Positions 34,373-43,953 of a DNA stretch of 64,000 bases are shown here, in pieces (the first letter of the stretch is position 1; each line of letters opens with the position of its first letter). Location: contig NZ_JAVRIF010000004.1 of NCBI RefSeq assembly GCF_031846185.1, forward strand, positions 62,001-126,000, given 5' to 3'. The position numbers were made by a program, and so were the translations under genes. The notes beneath the pieces are model-generated. The model was not told where the DNA came from. It did not search any database and worked only from the letters and a program-made list of their open reading frames with translations. The DNA comes from Thalassotalea_H castellviae (lineage in GTDB: Bacteria > Pseudomonadota > Gammaproteobacteria > Enterobacterales > Alteromonadaceae).

Positions 34373-35254
34373 GTGTCATTAGATAAGTTAAAAATAGCAT
34401 TACAATATATCATGCCAAAACACGGCCTCTCTCGATTAGTAGGCAAGTTTGCTGCGGCAGAAGCTGGCTGGTTAACCACCAAAGCCATTCGCGCTTTCAT
34501 CAAAGCTTATGATATCAATATGAGTGAAGCGAAACTTAAAAATGCCGAAGACTTTAAAACCTTTAATGATTTCTTCACTCGCGAACTCGATGACGGTGCG
34601 CGTACTATTGACAATAATAACTTGGCATTATGCTACCCCGTTGATGGAGCTATTAGCCAACAAGGCGATATTGTTGATGGACAACTAATTCAAGCTAAAG
34701 GGTTTAATTACAGTTTAACCAGTTTATTGGGTGGAGACTCAGCTACCGCCGCACCTTTTCAAGGGGGGAAATTCTCTTGTATTTATCTGGCCCCAAAAGA
34801 TTATCATCGTATCCACATGCCGATGAGTGGCACATTGCGTGAAATGATATATGTGCCAGGAGAATTATTTTCAGTGAATCCATTAACGGCAAACAATGTC
34901 CCAGATTTATTTGCTCGAAATGAGCGCGTGGTAACCATTTTTGATACGGAACATGGCCAATTAGCTATGGTATTAGTTGGTGCCACCATTGTTGCCAGTA
35001 TAGAAACAACGTGGGCTGGCACTATTACCCCTCCGGCTGGAAAAGATATCTTTAAATGGAGTTATCCTGCAGAAGGCATTGATGCGATTCACTTAAACAA
35101 AGGTGATGAAATGGGTCGTTTTAAATTAGGCTCAACAGTGGTCGCAACATTTTCGCCAAATATGATCAACTTCAATGAAACTGCAGGCCCTGAAACAGTG
35201 ACACGTTTAGGCGAGCATTACGCAGACATCGTGGTTGATAAAAACGCATCATGA
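34373..35254 (+). CDS. psd: Phosphatidylserine decarboxylase
   Basis: A 293-residue proenzyme that makes phosphatidylethanolamine at the inner membrane. It cleaves itself at LGST (252-255), turning S254 into the pyruvoyl group of the small subunit. D91 in YPVDGAI and H145/H148 in DYHRIHMP are the other conserved catalytic residues. Starts with GTG at 34373 preceded by AAGGAAAC. It overlaps the next gene by 4 bases (ATGA), so translation is coupled. Confidence 0.96.
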   Translation: MSLDKLKIALQYIMPKHGLSRLVGKFAAAEAGWLTTKAIRAFIKAYDINMSEAKLKNAEDFKTFNDFFTRELDDGARTIDNNNLALCYPVDGAISQQGDIVDGQLIQAKGFNYSLTSLLGGDSATAAPFQGGKFSCIYLAPKDYHRIHMPMSGTLREMIYVPGELFSVNPLTANNVPDLFARNERVVTIFDTEHGQLAMVLVGATIVASIETTWAGTITPPAGKDIFKWSYPAEGIDAIHLNKGDEMGRFKLGSTVVATFSPNMINFNETAGPETVTRLGEHYADIVVDKNAS

Positions 35255-35985
35255 AAATAATTGCGCATCGAGGAGCAAGTGGTGAATTTCCTGAAAATTC
35301 AATACTTGCCTTTGAACAAGCTATTTTACAAGAAGCTGATGGCATTGAACTCGATGTGCATTTTCACTCCCCAAGCCAACAATTTATTGTGCTACACGAC
35401 CAATATTTGGACGAAATAACCAATGCGAAAGGCCAAATTAATCAATATTCGCTCGAGCAATTAACACAGTTATCTTTAGGTCAAGAACAGAAACTAATCA
35501 CACTTTCACAGGCGTTAACAACCATTGCAGGACGAACTTTAGTTAACATTGAAATAAAGTCTGCTTGTAGTGATATTTCAATAGTGAATTTACACTTATC
35601 CGCCTTGAAATCACAGATTAATTATGCGATTAAACACTTGGGGTTTTCATCACAACAATTTGTATTATCATCCTTTAATCATCACATCATCAAACAAAGT
35701 AAGTTAATATTACCCGATATCGACACTGCCGCATTAATTGCTCATAACCCGATCGAATATGCTAGTTTCGCGCAAAAGTTAAAGTGTTTAGCGATTAATC
35801 CAGCGATAGAGTGCCTAGAACAAGCACTTGTGACAAACGCACAGCAACTGGGATTAAAAGTTTGGGTATATACCGTAGACAGGGAAGAAGACATAAATTT
35901 TTGTCGACAAATAAACGTTGATGCAATTTTTACTAATTTTCCAAAAAAAGTGAGAGATTACATAAATAATTGTAACGATAGTTAA
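35251..35985 (+). CDS. Glycerophosphodiester phosphodiesterase
   Basis: A 244-residue GDPD-family enzyme that hydrolyses glycerophosphodiesters to glycerol 3-phosphate and an alcohol. It begins IIAHRGASGEFPENSILAF with the catalytic HRG, followed by GIELDVHF (metal-binding E and D), VLHDQYLD and a C-terminal VWVYTVDREEDI. No signal peptide, so cytoplasmic (UgpQ-like). Its ATG overlaps the psd stop, which links it with phospholipid turnover. Confidence 0.93.
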   Translation: MKIIAHRGASGEFPENSILAFEQAILQEADGIELDVHFHSPSQQFIVLHDQYLDEITNAKGQINQYSLEQLTQLSLGQEQKLITLSQALTTIAGRTLVNIEIKSACSDISIVNLHLSALKSQINYAIKHLGFSSQQFVLSSFNHHIIKQSKLILPDIDTAALIAHNPIEYASFAQKLKCLAINPAIECLEQALVTNAQQLGLKVWVYTVDREEDINFCRQINVDAIFTNFPKKVRDYINNCNDS

Positions 35986-36087
35986 ACATTGCTCGTCGAA
36001 AAACACTGTAACCATCTGATATTCATTGAATTAAATGAATAATAAAATAAATTAATATTTATAGTTGCTCATTTTATCAACACGAGA

Positions 36088-36110
36088 TACGATTAAGTTC
36101 GTAATATAAT
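36088..36110. promoter_or_regulatory. Putative promoter and operator of the blaI-like gene
   Basis: An inverted repeat TACGA-N6-TCGTA (36088-36103) abuts a perfect -10 hexamer TATAAT (36105-36110), 42 bases before the blaI-like start. BlaI/MecI proteins bind short dyads near their own promoters, so an autoregulatory operator is plausible. No convincing -35 was found. Confidence 0.45.
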
Positions 36111-36152
36111 TGTAATAAAGCAATTTATCAGAACATGCATTAAGGAATTTTA

Positions 36153-36542
36153 ATGGCTCGAGATAATAGTGATATCAAGCCAACTGAAGCAGAACTTACT
36201 TTACTTAATATTCTTTGGAAGTTAGGACCTGCAACAGTTCGACAAGTACATGAAACCGTCAGTGAGACTCAAAAAACCGGTTATACAACTGTACTTAAAA
36301 TTTTACAAATAATGCATGAAAAAGCATTAGTTATTCGTGATGAAAGTAACCGAGCCCATGTTTATGCTGCAGCAAATAGTGAAACATTTACTCAATCCTC
36401 ATTACTGAAAGATTTAGTCAGCAAAGCATTCGGTGGTTCAACCTCAAAACTTGTCATGCGAGCATTAAATAACTCGACCAGTAAAGAAGAAATTGCAGAT
36501 ATTCGTCAGTTACTTAACGAGTTAGAAGAACAAGACCAATAA
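36153..36542 (+). CDS. BlaI/MecI/CopY-family winged-helix repressor
   Basis: A 129-residue regulator. The N-terminal winged helix runs from IKPTEAELTLLNILWKLGPATVRQVHETV to GYTTVLKILQIMHEKALVIR, followed by the C-terminal dimerisation helices. In the family such repressors are inactivated when a partner BlaR1-type membrane protease signals. The partner gene starts 37 bases downstream. An AAGGAATT ribosome site precedes the ATG. Confidence 0.93.
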   Translation: MARDNSDIKPTEAELTLLNILWKLGPATVRQVHETVSETQKTGYTTVLKILQIMHEKALVIRDESNRAHVYAAANSETFTQSSLLKDLVSKAFGGSTSKLVMRALNNSTSKEEIADIRQLLNELEEQDQ

Positions 36543-36579
36543 AGTCATCGAACCTTAGACACAATTCTCAAGGAACATA

Positions 36580-38523
36580 ATGGAAAGCGTAATAAGTAGC
36601 CCCTTATTATATAATTTAGCATTAACCCTGATCCATTTTTTATGGCAGGGATGTCTGATTGCGCTGGCATTAAAGTTTCTGTTGATCATCACACCACATC
36701 AACAATCGAAAACACGGTATACTTTTTCGGCAATCGCGATGATTGCTTGTTTAATTGTTCCAATCATCACTTATATTGCAATATATCAACCAAGTTACGC
36801 ACAATTGATAGTGCAACCAGATCAAAATGCTTTCATGTTAGAAACAGCAATTTTAACAAATGATGAGGCAATTAATTGGTATCAAGAGGTGTTCGAAGCA
36901 CTACCTTACGTATCAATGGTATGGATTAGTATAGTGACTTTTTTAGCCACTAAATTAATCATTGAATTATACAATGTAAATCAATTACCTAAGCAAGGAA
37001 CCATGCGAGCAGAAGCTGCTTTACAGCGCCGCTTTGAAGCTTTAGTTAAAAAAGTTAATTTACGTAAATCACCGCAATTATTAATTTCTCTGAAAACCGA
37101 TATTCCTATGGCGATTGGTTGGTTAAAACCAGTAATATTAATTCCTGCAGCGATGTTAACTGGATTAACCCCCACTCAATTAGATATGCTTATTCTGCAT
37201 GAGCTCGCACATATTCGCCGCCATGATTACTTAGTCAATTTTTTCCAAACCATTATTGAAACTTTATTGTTTTTTCATCCAGCGATCGCTTGGATTTCAA
37301 AGCAAATGCGGAATGAAAGAGAATACTGCAGTGACGATATTGCGGTTAATCTAGCAGGTAACCCCATTGCATACGCTCATACATTAGCAGACACCGCTAA
37401 TTTATGTCGAAATCATCGTCATCATGCAATCCCTACAATGGCAATGGCAGCTTCCGGTGGCGACTTAAAGCAACGAGTTGTTCGGTTAGTTAACCAACAT
37501 CACTGTTCGTCCAATGATGATTCAGGTAAATTTTTAGCCTCGGTATTAATTATCTTCTCGGTGTTAATTGTCGCCATAAAACCTTATTTAAATAACACAA
37601 TCATTGATTTTACATCGGGCCGTATTTCATTCTTTAAAACAGCCAGTGATATCATTAAGCAGCAACCGACAAACGCGGCAAATTTATCTGCAACTTCGGT
37701 TGCCCAAATGTTGTTGCAGCAAGAGCAAAAAAACGCCCTAGCACTAGAAAACGAGAGTTCTATTAGCGCCCCAAAGGTTAACAGTCGAGTCACTAAAATA
37801 ACGGTGCCGACGATGAAATTTACTAATATAACAGCAAAAAAATCACCATCTTTGAATAAAGCTGCGGATGAACGCGAATTAGCAAATGATCATACCGTTC
37901 AAGAAAACTCTTATCTTGCAAATAACAAAACAAAAAACGATATTACCACAGCGACATCAAACGCAGCGATGAGTCAGCAAAATAATAGTGAATCACAAAC
38001 AGAAGCGTTATTAGCGAATCATCAAGAAAAATCTATGTCTGAGTTAGCTTTTGAACGCACGGATTCAAACAATACCCAATCAAAAATGAAAAACCCGTAC
38101 TCTAATCAAGTAGCGGCATTAAATGATGAACCACGACTAGAACATACACAAACTACGACGTCACAAGCGCGCCCAAACCAAGAACAACCTCGACCGCTAT
38201 ATACTATTACTACGGTAGAAAAAACAAAAACAGCAACAAGCAGACCAAAAAGAAAGAGTGCTGAAATTTTAAGATCTCCCGACCCAAAATACCCTTCTAC
38301 TGCTACGCGAAGAGGTATTGAGATGGATGTAACAGTTAGTTTTGTTATTGATACTGATGGAATTGTTCAAGATATTACTTTCGAACAAAAAAATCGCGTA
38401 AGTTATTTCAGAAGTGCAATTAGAAATGCCATGGCAAAATGGCGCTTTCTACCTGCTCAAGTTAATGGCCGACCGGTAGAAAGTAAGATGACAAAAATTT
38501 TCTCATTTAGCTTAGCGAAATAA
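36580..38523 (+). CDS. BlaR1-like M56 membrane metallopeptidase with TonB-type C-terminus
   Basis: A 647-residue protein. Several N-terminal membrane helices (about 10-35, 48-68 and 108-130) surround a cytoplasmic M56 zinc-protease domain with HELAH (207-211) and E248 in EREYCSDD. Another membrane helix lies at about 317-335. A long polar S/T/N/Q-rich stretch (about 350-545) leads to a TonB-like C-terminal domain that starts PDPKYPSTATRRGIEMDV and ends AMAKWRFLPAQVNG. It lacks the penicillin-binding sensor of true BlaR1, so the ligand is unknown. Forms an operon with the repressor gene. Confidence 0.9.
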   Translation: MESVISSPLLYNLALTLIHFLWQGCLIALALKFLLIITPHQQSKTRYTFSAIAMIACLIVPIITYIAIYQPSYAQLIVQPDQNAFMLETAILTNDEAINWYQEVFEALPYVSMVWISIVTFLATKLIIELYNVNQLPKQGTMRAEAALQRRFEALVKKVNLRKSPQLLISLKTDIPMAIGWLKPVILIPAAMLTGLTPTQLDMLILHELAHIRRHDYLVNFFQTIIETLLFFHPAIAWISKQMRNEREYCSDDIAVNLAGNPIAYAHTLADTANLCRNHRHHAIPTMAMAASGGDLKQRVVRLVNQHHCSSNDDSGKFLASVLIIFSVLIVAIKPYLNNTIIDFTSGRISFFKTASDIIKQQPTNAANLSATSVAQMLLQQEQKNALALENESSISAPKVNSRVTKITVPTMKFTNITAKKSPSLNKAADERELANDHTVQENSYLANNKTKNDITTATSNAAMSQQNNSESQTEALLANHQEKSMSELAFERTDSNNTQSKMKNPYSNQVAALNDEPRLEHTQTTTSQARPNQEQPRPLYTITTVEKTKTATSRPKRKSAEILRSPDPKYPSTATRRGIEMDVTVSFVIDTDGIVQDITFEQKNRVSYFRSAIRNAMAKWRFLPAQVNGRPVESKMTKIFSFSLAK

Positions 38524-38610
38524 AGGGGCGTGTAGCCTTTGGTTATTAACGACACAAACACTGCCGTAACACCGAAACTGACTCAAGCCCCATTCATAAC
38601 GAATAAGCAA

Positions 38611-39069
38611 TTATCTTCTATGTTTTCTATTAAACTTCATAAACTTTTCACGCTGTTCTGTCGTTAATACTTGCATAATTGCGTGTTTGCTTTTTGCTTT
38701 TTGTAGTGCCATTTCAGTAAAGCTTGTTTGATACTGGCTATGTAGTTCAGTAAACGCTTTTTCATCAAATGTCGGAGCAGACATTAAAGATTTAACTTGC
38801 TCTTTAAAGCCTTTCATCGTTTCTTTCTGTTCTTTTGCTTTCAGTTTAGTTTGTTCAAAAATCGCTTTTACTTGAGTTTTTTGCTCATCTGTTAACGCTA
38901 AATGTTTCGCCATTTTTTTAAATTGACGCATCATCGGGTGTTTTTTCCCCTTTTTCATATGCTCTGTTTGCGCCGTTTGACCTTCTTTAGCAATAACCTC
39001 TTGTACAGGAAGGATTGCTAAACTGCTTACTAAAATGGTGCCGATTAATAACATTGGTTTGATATTCAT
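38611..39069 (-). CDS. CpxP/Spy-like periplasmic LTxxQ protein
   Basis: A 152-residue protein with a signal peptide (about 1-27, ending VIAKEG) and a helical mature part carrying two LTxxQ-type motifs, LTDEQKTQV and LTTEQREKF. Such proteins act as periplasmic chaperones or as inhibitors of CpxA. AAGGA precedes the ATG. It is divergent from the cpxRA-like pair, the same arrangement as E. coli cpxP, so CpxP is the likeliest role. Confidence 0.88.
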   Translation of the reverse strand: MNIKPMLLIGTILVSSLAILPVQEVIAKEGQTAQTEHMKKGKKHPMMRQFKKMAKHLALTDEQKTQVKAIFEQTKLKAKEQKETMKGFKEQVKSLMSAPTFDEKAFTELHSQYQTSFTEMALQKAKSKHAIMQVLTTEQREKFMKFNRKHRR

Positions 39070-39146
39070 AATAAATCCTTATTGATTTTTAAAAATTAAC
39101 TTCATGGTTAGAATACAAAATCCAACGAAAAGAAACGCAAAGCAGT

Positions 39147-39162
39147 GTAAAGGTTTTGTAAA
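39147..39162. promoter_or_regulatory. Candidate CpxR box
   Basis: Direct repeat GTAAA-N6-GTAAA (39147-39151 and 39158-39162) in the divergent region between the cpxP-like and cpxR genes. It fits the GTAAA-N4-8-GTAAA pattern known for CpxR. A third GTAAA lies at 39174-39178. The placement supports autoregulation of both directions. Confidence 0.6.
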
Positions 39163-39234
39163 GTTTCTCAGAAGTAAATTTTTGTCAGTTATGATATATA
39201 AGTGGCAGTACTAAACATAAGGCGTGACACACTC

Positions 39235-39936
39235 ATGACAACACCCGTAAAAATATTGATTATCGATGACGATAAAGAATTAACCAGTCTTTTATCTGAA
39301 TACTTAGCCTTAGCGGGTTATCAATTATTTTGTTGTCATGACGGCTTAAGTGGGCTTGAACAAGCAAGAAGTGATGAGTATTCCTTAATTTTACTTGACG
39401 TTATGATGCCTAAATTAACAGGTTTTGAAGTATTAAAAGCATTAGGGGGCAAACATACCACCCCGATATTAATGTTAACGGCCAAAGGAGATGAAGCTGA
39501 TAAAGTTCTTGGCTTGGAATTAGGTGCCGACGATTATTTAGCTAAACCTTTTCAACATCGCGAGTTGCTTGCGAGAATAAAAGCAATATTAAGACGAATT
39601 AACATCACTAGAAATCAACAACAACCATCATCTTTGCAAGAAGTGAATTCTGTTTCATTAAATCATGCAACTCGAGAAGTGCATTGTCACGGACACTTAG
39701 TAGAATTAACCGGTACTGAGTACCAAATTTTAGATTTATTAATGAAATCTGCTAGCACGATCATTAGTAAAGCTGAGATTTCAGAACAAATCTTAAAAAG
39801 GAAACTTAGCCCTTTCGACAGAAGTATTGATATGCATGTCAGTAACATTCGCCGAAAATTATTACCTTTTAGCCCAAATGATAAACTTAAAACAGTGCGT
39901 GGTTCCGGCTATATCTTTTTAACTGGCGAAGGGTAA
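39235..39936 (+). CDS. cpxR: CpxR-like OmpR-family response regulator
   Basis: A 233-residue regulator. The receiver has D11-D13, phospho-acceptor D55 in LILLDVMMP, T82 and K104 in YLAKPF. The C-terminal OmpR/PhoB winged helix starts near VNSVSLNHATREVHC and ends VRGSGYIFL. Upstream GTG at 39202 is in frame, but the ATG at 39235 starts the conserved VKILIIDDD. It is followed after 4 bases by the kinase gene. Confidence 0.9.
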   Translation: MTTPVKILIIDDDKELTSLLSEYLALAGYQLFCCHDGLSGLEQARSDEYSLILLDVMMPKLTGFEVLKALGGKHTTPILMLTAKGDEADKVLGLELGADDYLAKPFQHRELLARIKAILRRINITRNQQQPSSLQEVNSVSLNHATREVHCHGHLVELTGTEYQILDLLMKSASTIISKAEISEQILKRKLSPFDRSIDMHVSNIRRKLLPFSPNDKLKTVRGSGYIFLTGEG

Positions 39937-39940
39937 AGAC

Positions 39941-41338
39941 ATGTTAGTTAAAATGAAAAAAGCACTTGCTTCCATTGGGGTAAAATTATTTTTATCTTTT
40001 TGGTTGATCACACTAGCATCCATTTTCATTACACGATTAGTTTCTTCCCAACTAGAACATCAAAGTATAATTATTCCGACGGTTCAAGAAGATATTTATA
40101 AACTAAAAAAGTACGCAAAACGCATCAATAAAAAATTACCTAAAAGCCCATTAGCAATCATTCAGCGGGCGCCATTTCCACCTGGCATGTCTATTTTGAT
40201 CAAAGATACTAACACGCAAGAAGTTTTTCATAATCATAAACGAGACTCACAAACCATAGCATCTTTTCTAAGCAAAAATAGCTATAGCAACCTAACGACC
40301 GTTCAATTTCCTTTTGCACGTTTAATAGGCCCTGAGCACATTCAAATTAATCAGCAAGACTATCAATTATTTCTTGTTGTAAACTCCAAACATCCTCATT
40401 TTGGTTCCTTGTTTATGCAGTTACCTTTCTGGGTACGTATCATCATTCCCCTCTTGATCAGCTTAAGTTTTTGTTGGTTATTAGCTAAGACATTAACCCG
40501 ACCAATTATCGCCATAAAGCATGCTGCCACTGAAATAGGTAAAGGCAACTATCAAGCAAGGGTGATAGATGGGGAAAGTCGCAATGATGAATTAGGTGAA
40601 ATGGCAAAAAGTTTTAATCAAATGGCTGAAAAATTAACCACGAATATTCACGCACATCAGCGACTATTAGCTGATGTCTCTCATGAATTACGATCACCCA
40701 TGACACGTTTGCAAATAGCAATAGGGTTAATTGAAAGTTCAGCAGAGCAAGGGAAACCTGTCGATAAACATATCAGTCGATGTGAACGTGAAATAGGCCA
40801 ACTTGACCAAATGATCAGTAATGTATTGTCATTATCTCGTATGGAAAATACTTTCCAAGAAGCTGATTTTGTCTTGTTAGAGGTCACTTCAATTCTAAAG
40901 ACAGCCATTGAAGACGCACAATATTTAGCGAATGATAAAAACATTCGTATTGTCAATAAAACGAAGATCACCTGTCAGATGTTACTTGATGAGACACAAT
41001 TACTCAGTGCGTTAAATAATATTTTAATTAATGCGATTAAGCACAGCGAAGAGCAGAGTGATATTGAAGTACAAGCAACCATTTCAGCAGGCCGTTTATT
41101 GATTACCATTGCTGACACAGCCACAGGTGTTCCAGAAGAACAACTCCCCTTACTGTTCAATGCCTTTTATCGAGTCTCAACCGCACGAGATAGAGAAACT
41201 GGCGGTACCGGCTTAGGACTCGCTATTGCCAAACAAGCAGTAGCAATTCATCAAGGTACAATTTCTGCAGCAAATAACGCTAGCGGCGGCTTAACTATTA
41301 CCCTAGAATTACCGATAAATAAGGCTAAAAATGTGTAG
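39941..41338 (+). CDS. cpxA: CpxA-like sensor histidine kinase
   Basis: A 465-residue kinase. TM1 at about 14-32, a periplasmic sensor of about 130 residues, TM2 at about 164-183, HAMP, then HisKA with H248 in LADVSHELRSP and a HATPase with NAIKHS and GTGLGLAIAK. With CpxR it would sense envelope stress. The cpxP-like neighbour and the GTAAA repeats support the assignment. The periplasmic domain was not compared in detail. Confidence 0.9.
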   Translation: MLVKMKKALASIGVKLFLSFWLITLASIFITRLVSSQLEHQSIIIPTVQEDIYKLKKYAKRINKKLPKSPLAIIQRAPFPPGMSILIKDTNTQEVFHNHKRDSQTIASFLSKNSYSNLTTVQFPFARLIGPEHIQINQQDYQLFLVVNSKHPHFGSLFMQLPFWVRIIIPLLISLSFCWLLAKTLTRPIIAIKHAATEIGKGNYQARVIDGESRNDELGEMAKSFNQMAEKLTTNIHAHQRLLADVSHELRSPMTRLQIAIGLIESSAEQGKPVDKHISRCEREIGQLDQMISNVLSLSRMENTFQEADFVLLEVTSILKTAIEDAQYLANDKNIRIVNKTKITCQMLLDETQLLSALNNILINAIKHSEEQSDIEVQATISAGRLLITIADTATGVPEEQLPLLFNAFYRVSTARDRETGGTGLGLAIAKQAVAIHQGTISAANNASGGLTITLELPINKAKNV

Positions 41339-41341
41339 AGC

Positions 41342-42412
41342 ATGACAACTAAACCGTGGCTGCTATTTGCTTTAATAATAATAGGTTTCAATAGTATATT
41401 TATGACAAACGCTTTCGCTTTCACCCAAGAAGATAAGTTATCTAAATTACTAACAACTGATATTGCTGATTTTTGGCGCACGGGTCACTTTTCTTCATTT
41501 CAAGGAATTGATAATAAACGCATTAATTACGCGAGTTTTATTGCTGATCAGCCTATCAACTGTTTAATCATTTCACCCGGTCGTTCAGAAAGTTACTTAA
41601 AATATCAAGAATTAGTTTTTGATTTAGCTAGGCTTAATATGAGTATCTTTGTCATTGACCACAGAGGACAAGGGCTATCGGAGCGTTTACTACATAACCC
41701 GCATAAAGGTTATGTCAATAAATTTGATGACTATACAGACGATTTACACACCTTTATTGAAACCGTGGTTAACCCGCACTGTGCCACGAACAAACCACCG
41801 CTATTACTTGCCCATTCGATGGGAGGTGCTATTGCGACTCGTTTGATACAGAAATATGCACAATCGGTAAAAGCCGTATTATTATCTTCACCCATGATTG
41901 CTATTAATAAAGGAGGTCTACCTGAATGGGTAGCGAAAAGTTTGATAACTACAGGTAATATTCTTAATACTTTAATCTCAGATCAAGCTTGGTATTTTCT
42001 TGGCCAAGGTGATTACCAAGCAAAAGATTTCGCCAGCAATCACTTAATGCATTCTCAAATACGTTATCAAACATTTATCGACTTATATCAAGCACAGCCA
42101 GAACTCCAGCTTGGCGGAGTCACTTTTAATTGGTTAAAACAAGCAGTGCTAGTTCAACAGAAAATATTTGCTGATCTCGATAAAATTTCCACTCCCATCA
42201 CGATAATGCAAGCAGGTAATGACACCATTGTAGATAACAGTGCCCAAAATAAATTCTGCCAACAACTCAATCAGTACACACCTAGCTTGTGCCAGCAGTC
42301 ACAGCCATATGTCATTGAAGGCGCTAAACATGAGCTGTTGTTTGAAAGCGATAAATACCGTAATCAAGCGCTTGCTTTCATTGAAAATTGGCTTTTTGAA
42401 AACACTGAATAA
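41342..42412 (+). CDS. Alpha/beta hydrolase, lysophospholipase (PldB-like)
   Basis: A 356-residue hydrolase. An N-terminal hydrophobic segment (about 5-26) ending near NAFAF suggests export or membrane attachment. The nucleophile is S159 in LLAHSMGG, with IDHRGQGLS earlier, NDTIVDN for the acid and GAKHELLFE for the histidine. It resembles PldB-type lysophospholipases. It starts only 3 bases after the cpxA stop, so it belongs to the Cpx-like operon, suggesting lipid clean-up as part of the envelope response (inference). Confidence 0.85.
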   Translation: MTTKPWLLFALIIIGFNSIFMTNAFAFTQEDKLSKLLTTDIADFWRTGHFSSFQGIDNKRINYASFIADQPINCLIISPGRSESYLKYQELVFDLARLNMSIFVIDHRGQGLSERLLHNPHKGYVNKFDDYTDDLHTFIETVVNPHCATNKPPLLLAHSMGGAIATRLIQKYAQSVKAVLLSSPMIAINKGGLPEWVAKSLITTGNILNTLISDQAWYFLGQGDYQAKDFASNHLMHSQIRYQTFIDLYQAQPELQLGGVTFNWLKQAVLVQQKIFADLDKISTPITIMQAGNDTIVDNSAQNKFCQQLNQYTPSLCQQSQPYVIEGAKHELLFESDKYRNQALAFIENWLFENTE

Positions 42413-42420
42413 CAAATCGA

Positions 42421-43320
42421 TCAGCCTTTAGGGTGACTCGTTACCACTGAACTTGGATCATGATGGATAAACACTTCACAAGGCGCTAATGCTTGTTCAA
42501 TGTCTCGCTCTATTGTCTCACCGATACTATGAGCTGCTAACAGAGTTAAAGTATCATCCAACTCTAAATGAAATTGAATAAAACGCTGATGCCCCGCTTG
42601 GCGCGTTCGTAAATCATGTAAACCTAAAGCATTAGGATGTGCAGCAACAATCGCGTTAATTTTATTTATTTCCTCGAATGATAATTCATGATCCATTAAG
42701 TGCTGAACACTGAGCCACATTATTTTTGCAGCACCATATAATAAGTAAAGCCCCACTAACAAAGTAAAGATCCCATCTGCCCTTGGCCAATAATCTTGAC
42801 TCAACAGTAAAGCAGCTAGCACGCCTAGGTTCAAAATCAGATCGGATTGGTAGTGCAAAGAGTCTGCACTAATCGCTAAAGATTGTGTTTTAGCAATGAC
42901 ATATTTTTGGATGAAAACTAGCACTAAAGTGAACACAATGGCGATAACACTTACCCAGACCCCCACTTGTGTTTGTACGATTGCTTTTGGAGTAATCACA
43001 CGTTCAACACCATTTATCATGAGTAATGACGCAGAGCCAAGAACAAAAGCCGCTTGCACTAATCCCGCCAAACTTTCAGCCTTGCCATGACCAAACTTAT
43101 GTTCTTGATCGGCCGGAGCTAATGCAAAACGTAAAATAATGACATTCATCACGGAAGCAAATAAATCTAACATTGAATCAGTAGCTGACGCTAACATAGC
43201 ACTGGCATCTGTCACGAACCACGCATAAAGCTTTATGACCACTAAGATCAGTGCGGTGACCGTTGCACTTATCGCCGCCAATCGTACTAAAAAGTCATAA
43301 TTTTGTTTCGATGCAGTCAT
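42421..43320 (-). CDS. fieF: Cation diffusion facilitator (FieF-like)
   Basis: A 299-residue inner-membrane metal/proton antiporter. Six membrane helices, with metal-site residues in the ATDSMLDL helix and in HYQSD, then a cytoplasmic C-terminal domain with HDLRTRQAGHQRFIQFHLELDD. FieF exports iron or zinc. Metal preference cannot be read by eye. It converges with the hydrolase gene (8-base gap) and is divergent from trmL. Confidence 0.9.
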   Translation of the reverse strand: MTASKQNYDFLVRLAAISATVTALILVVIKLYAWFVTDASAMLASATDSMLDLFASVMNVIILRFALAPADQEHKFGHGKAESLAGLVQAAFVLGSASLLMINGVERVITPKAIVQTQVGVWVSVIAIVFTLVLVFIQKYVIAKTQSLAISADSLHYQSDLILNLGVLAALLLSQDYWPRADGIFTLLVGLYLLYGAAKIMWLSVQHLMDHELSFEEINKINAIVAAHPNALGLHDLRTRQAGHQRFIQFHLELDDTLTLLAAHSIGETIERDIEQALAPCEVFIHHDPSSVVTSHPKG

Positions 43321-43423
43321 ACAATACTTATTTATTAAATCTTAATTTAAATGATAGCAAGACTTTTACCACAACCTAAGCTCAGGGTATAATTAAACAG
43401 CAAATTCATTATAGAGAAGACTT

Positions 43424-43888
43424 ATGTTAGATGTGGTGCTATTTCAGCCTCAAATCCCACCCAACACGGGAAATATCATACGCTTATGTGCAAATACGGG
43501 TTTTAGGCTTCATTTAATAGAACCATTAGGTTTTGATTTTGATGATAAAAAATTACGTCGAGCGGGTTTAGACTACCATGAGTTTGCTGCAACCAAACGT
43601 CATAAAAATTTTGCCGCCTTTGTAGAAAGTGAACAACCGAAACGTATTCTTGCAATAACAACGAAAGCCACCAACTATTATGGTGATGTAAAATTCACTT
43701 CAGGTGATTATTTACTGTTCGGCTCTGAAACGGCAGGACTTCCTGAAGATGTGAGACAACAAATTCCTGATCAAGATAAAATTCGTATCCCGATGATAAA
43801 AGATAGCCGCAGTATGAATTTATCAAACGCCACGTCTGTGATTATTTATGAAGCATGGCGACAACTGGGTTTTGAAAATTCCGTTTGA
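43424..43888 (+). CDS. trmL: tRNA (cytidine/uridine-34-2'-O)-methyltransferase
   Basis: A 154-residue SPOUT methyltransferase that 2'-O-methylates position 34 of two tRNA-Leu species. It shows QPQIPPNTGNIIRLCANTGF at the start, FGSETAGLPE for the SAM loop and the knot SMNLSNATSVIIYEAWRQLGF at the C-terminus. Length is normal (about 157). GAGAAG precedes the ATG. Confidence 0.96.
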   Translation: MLDVVLFQPQIPPNTGNIIRLCANTGFRLHLIEPLGFDFDDKKLRRAGLDYHEFAATKRHKNFAAFVESEQPKRILAITTKATNYYGDVKFTSGDYLLFGSETAGLPEDVRQQIPDQDKIRIPMIKDSRSMNLSNATSVIIYEAWRQLGFENSV

Positions 43889-43953
43889 TAAGCAAAGAGC
43901 AAACAATAACGAGAAAAGCTGGAATTGGTTATAAACTATTTTACGAGGCAATA

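Noticed and set aside
36020..36041. Inverted repeat TATTCAT / ATGAATA after the glycerophosphodiesterase gene
   Set aside because: The arms are all A/T apart from one pair and no T run follows, so a terminator is not supported, and the repeat could arise by chance in such sequence.
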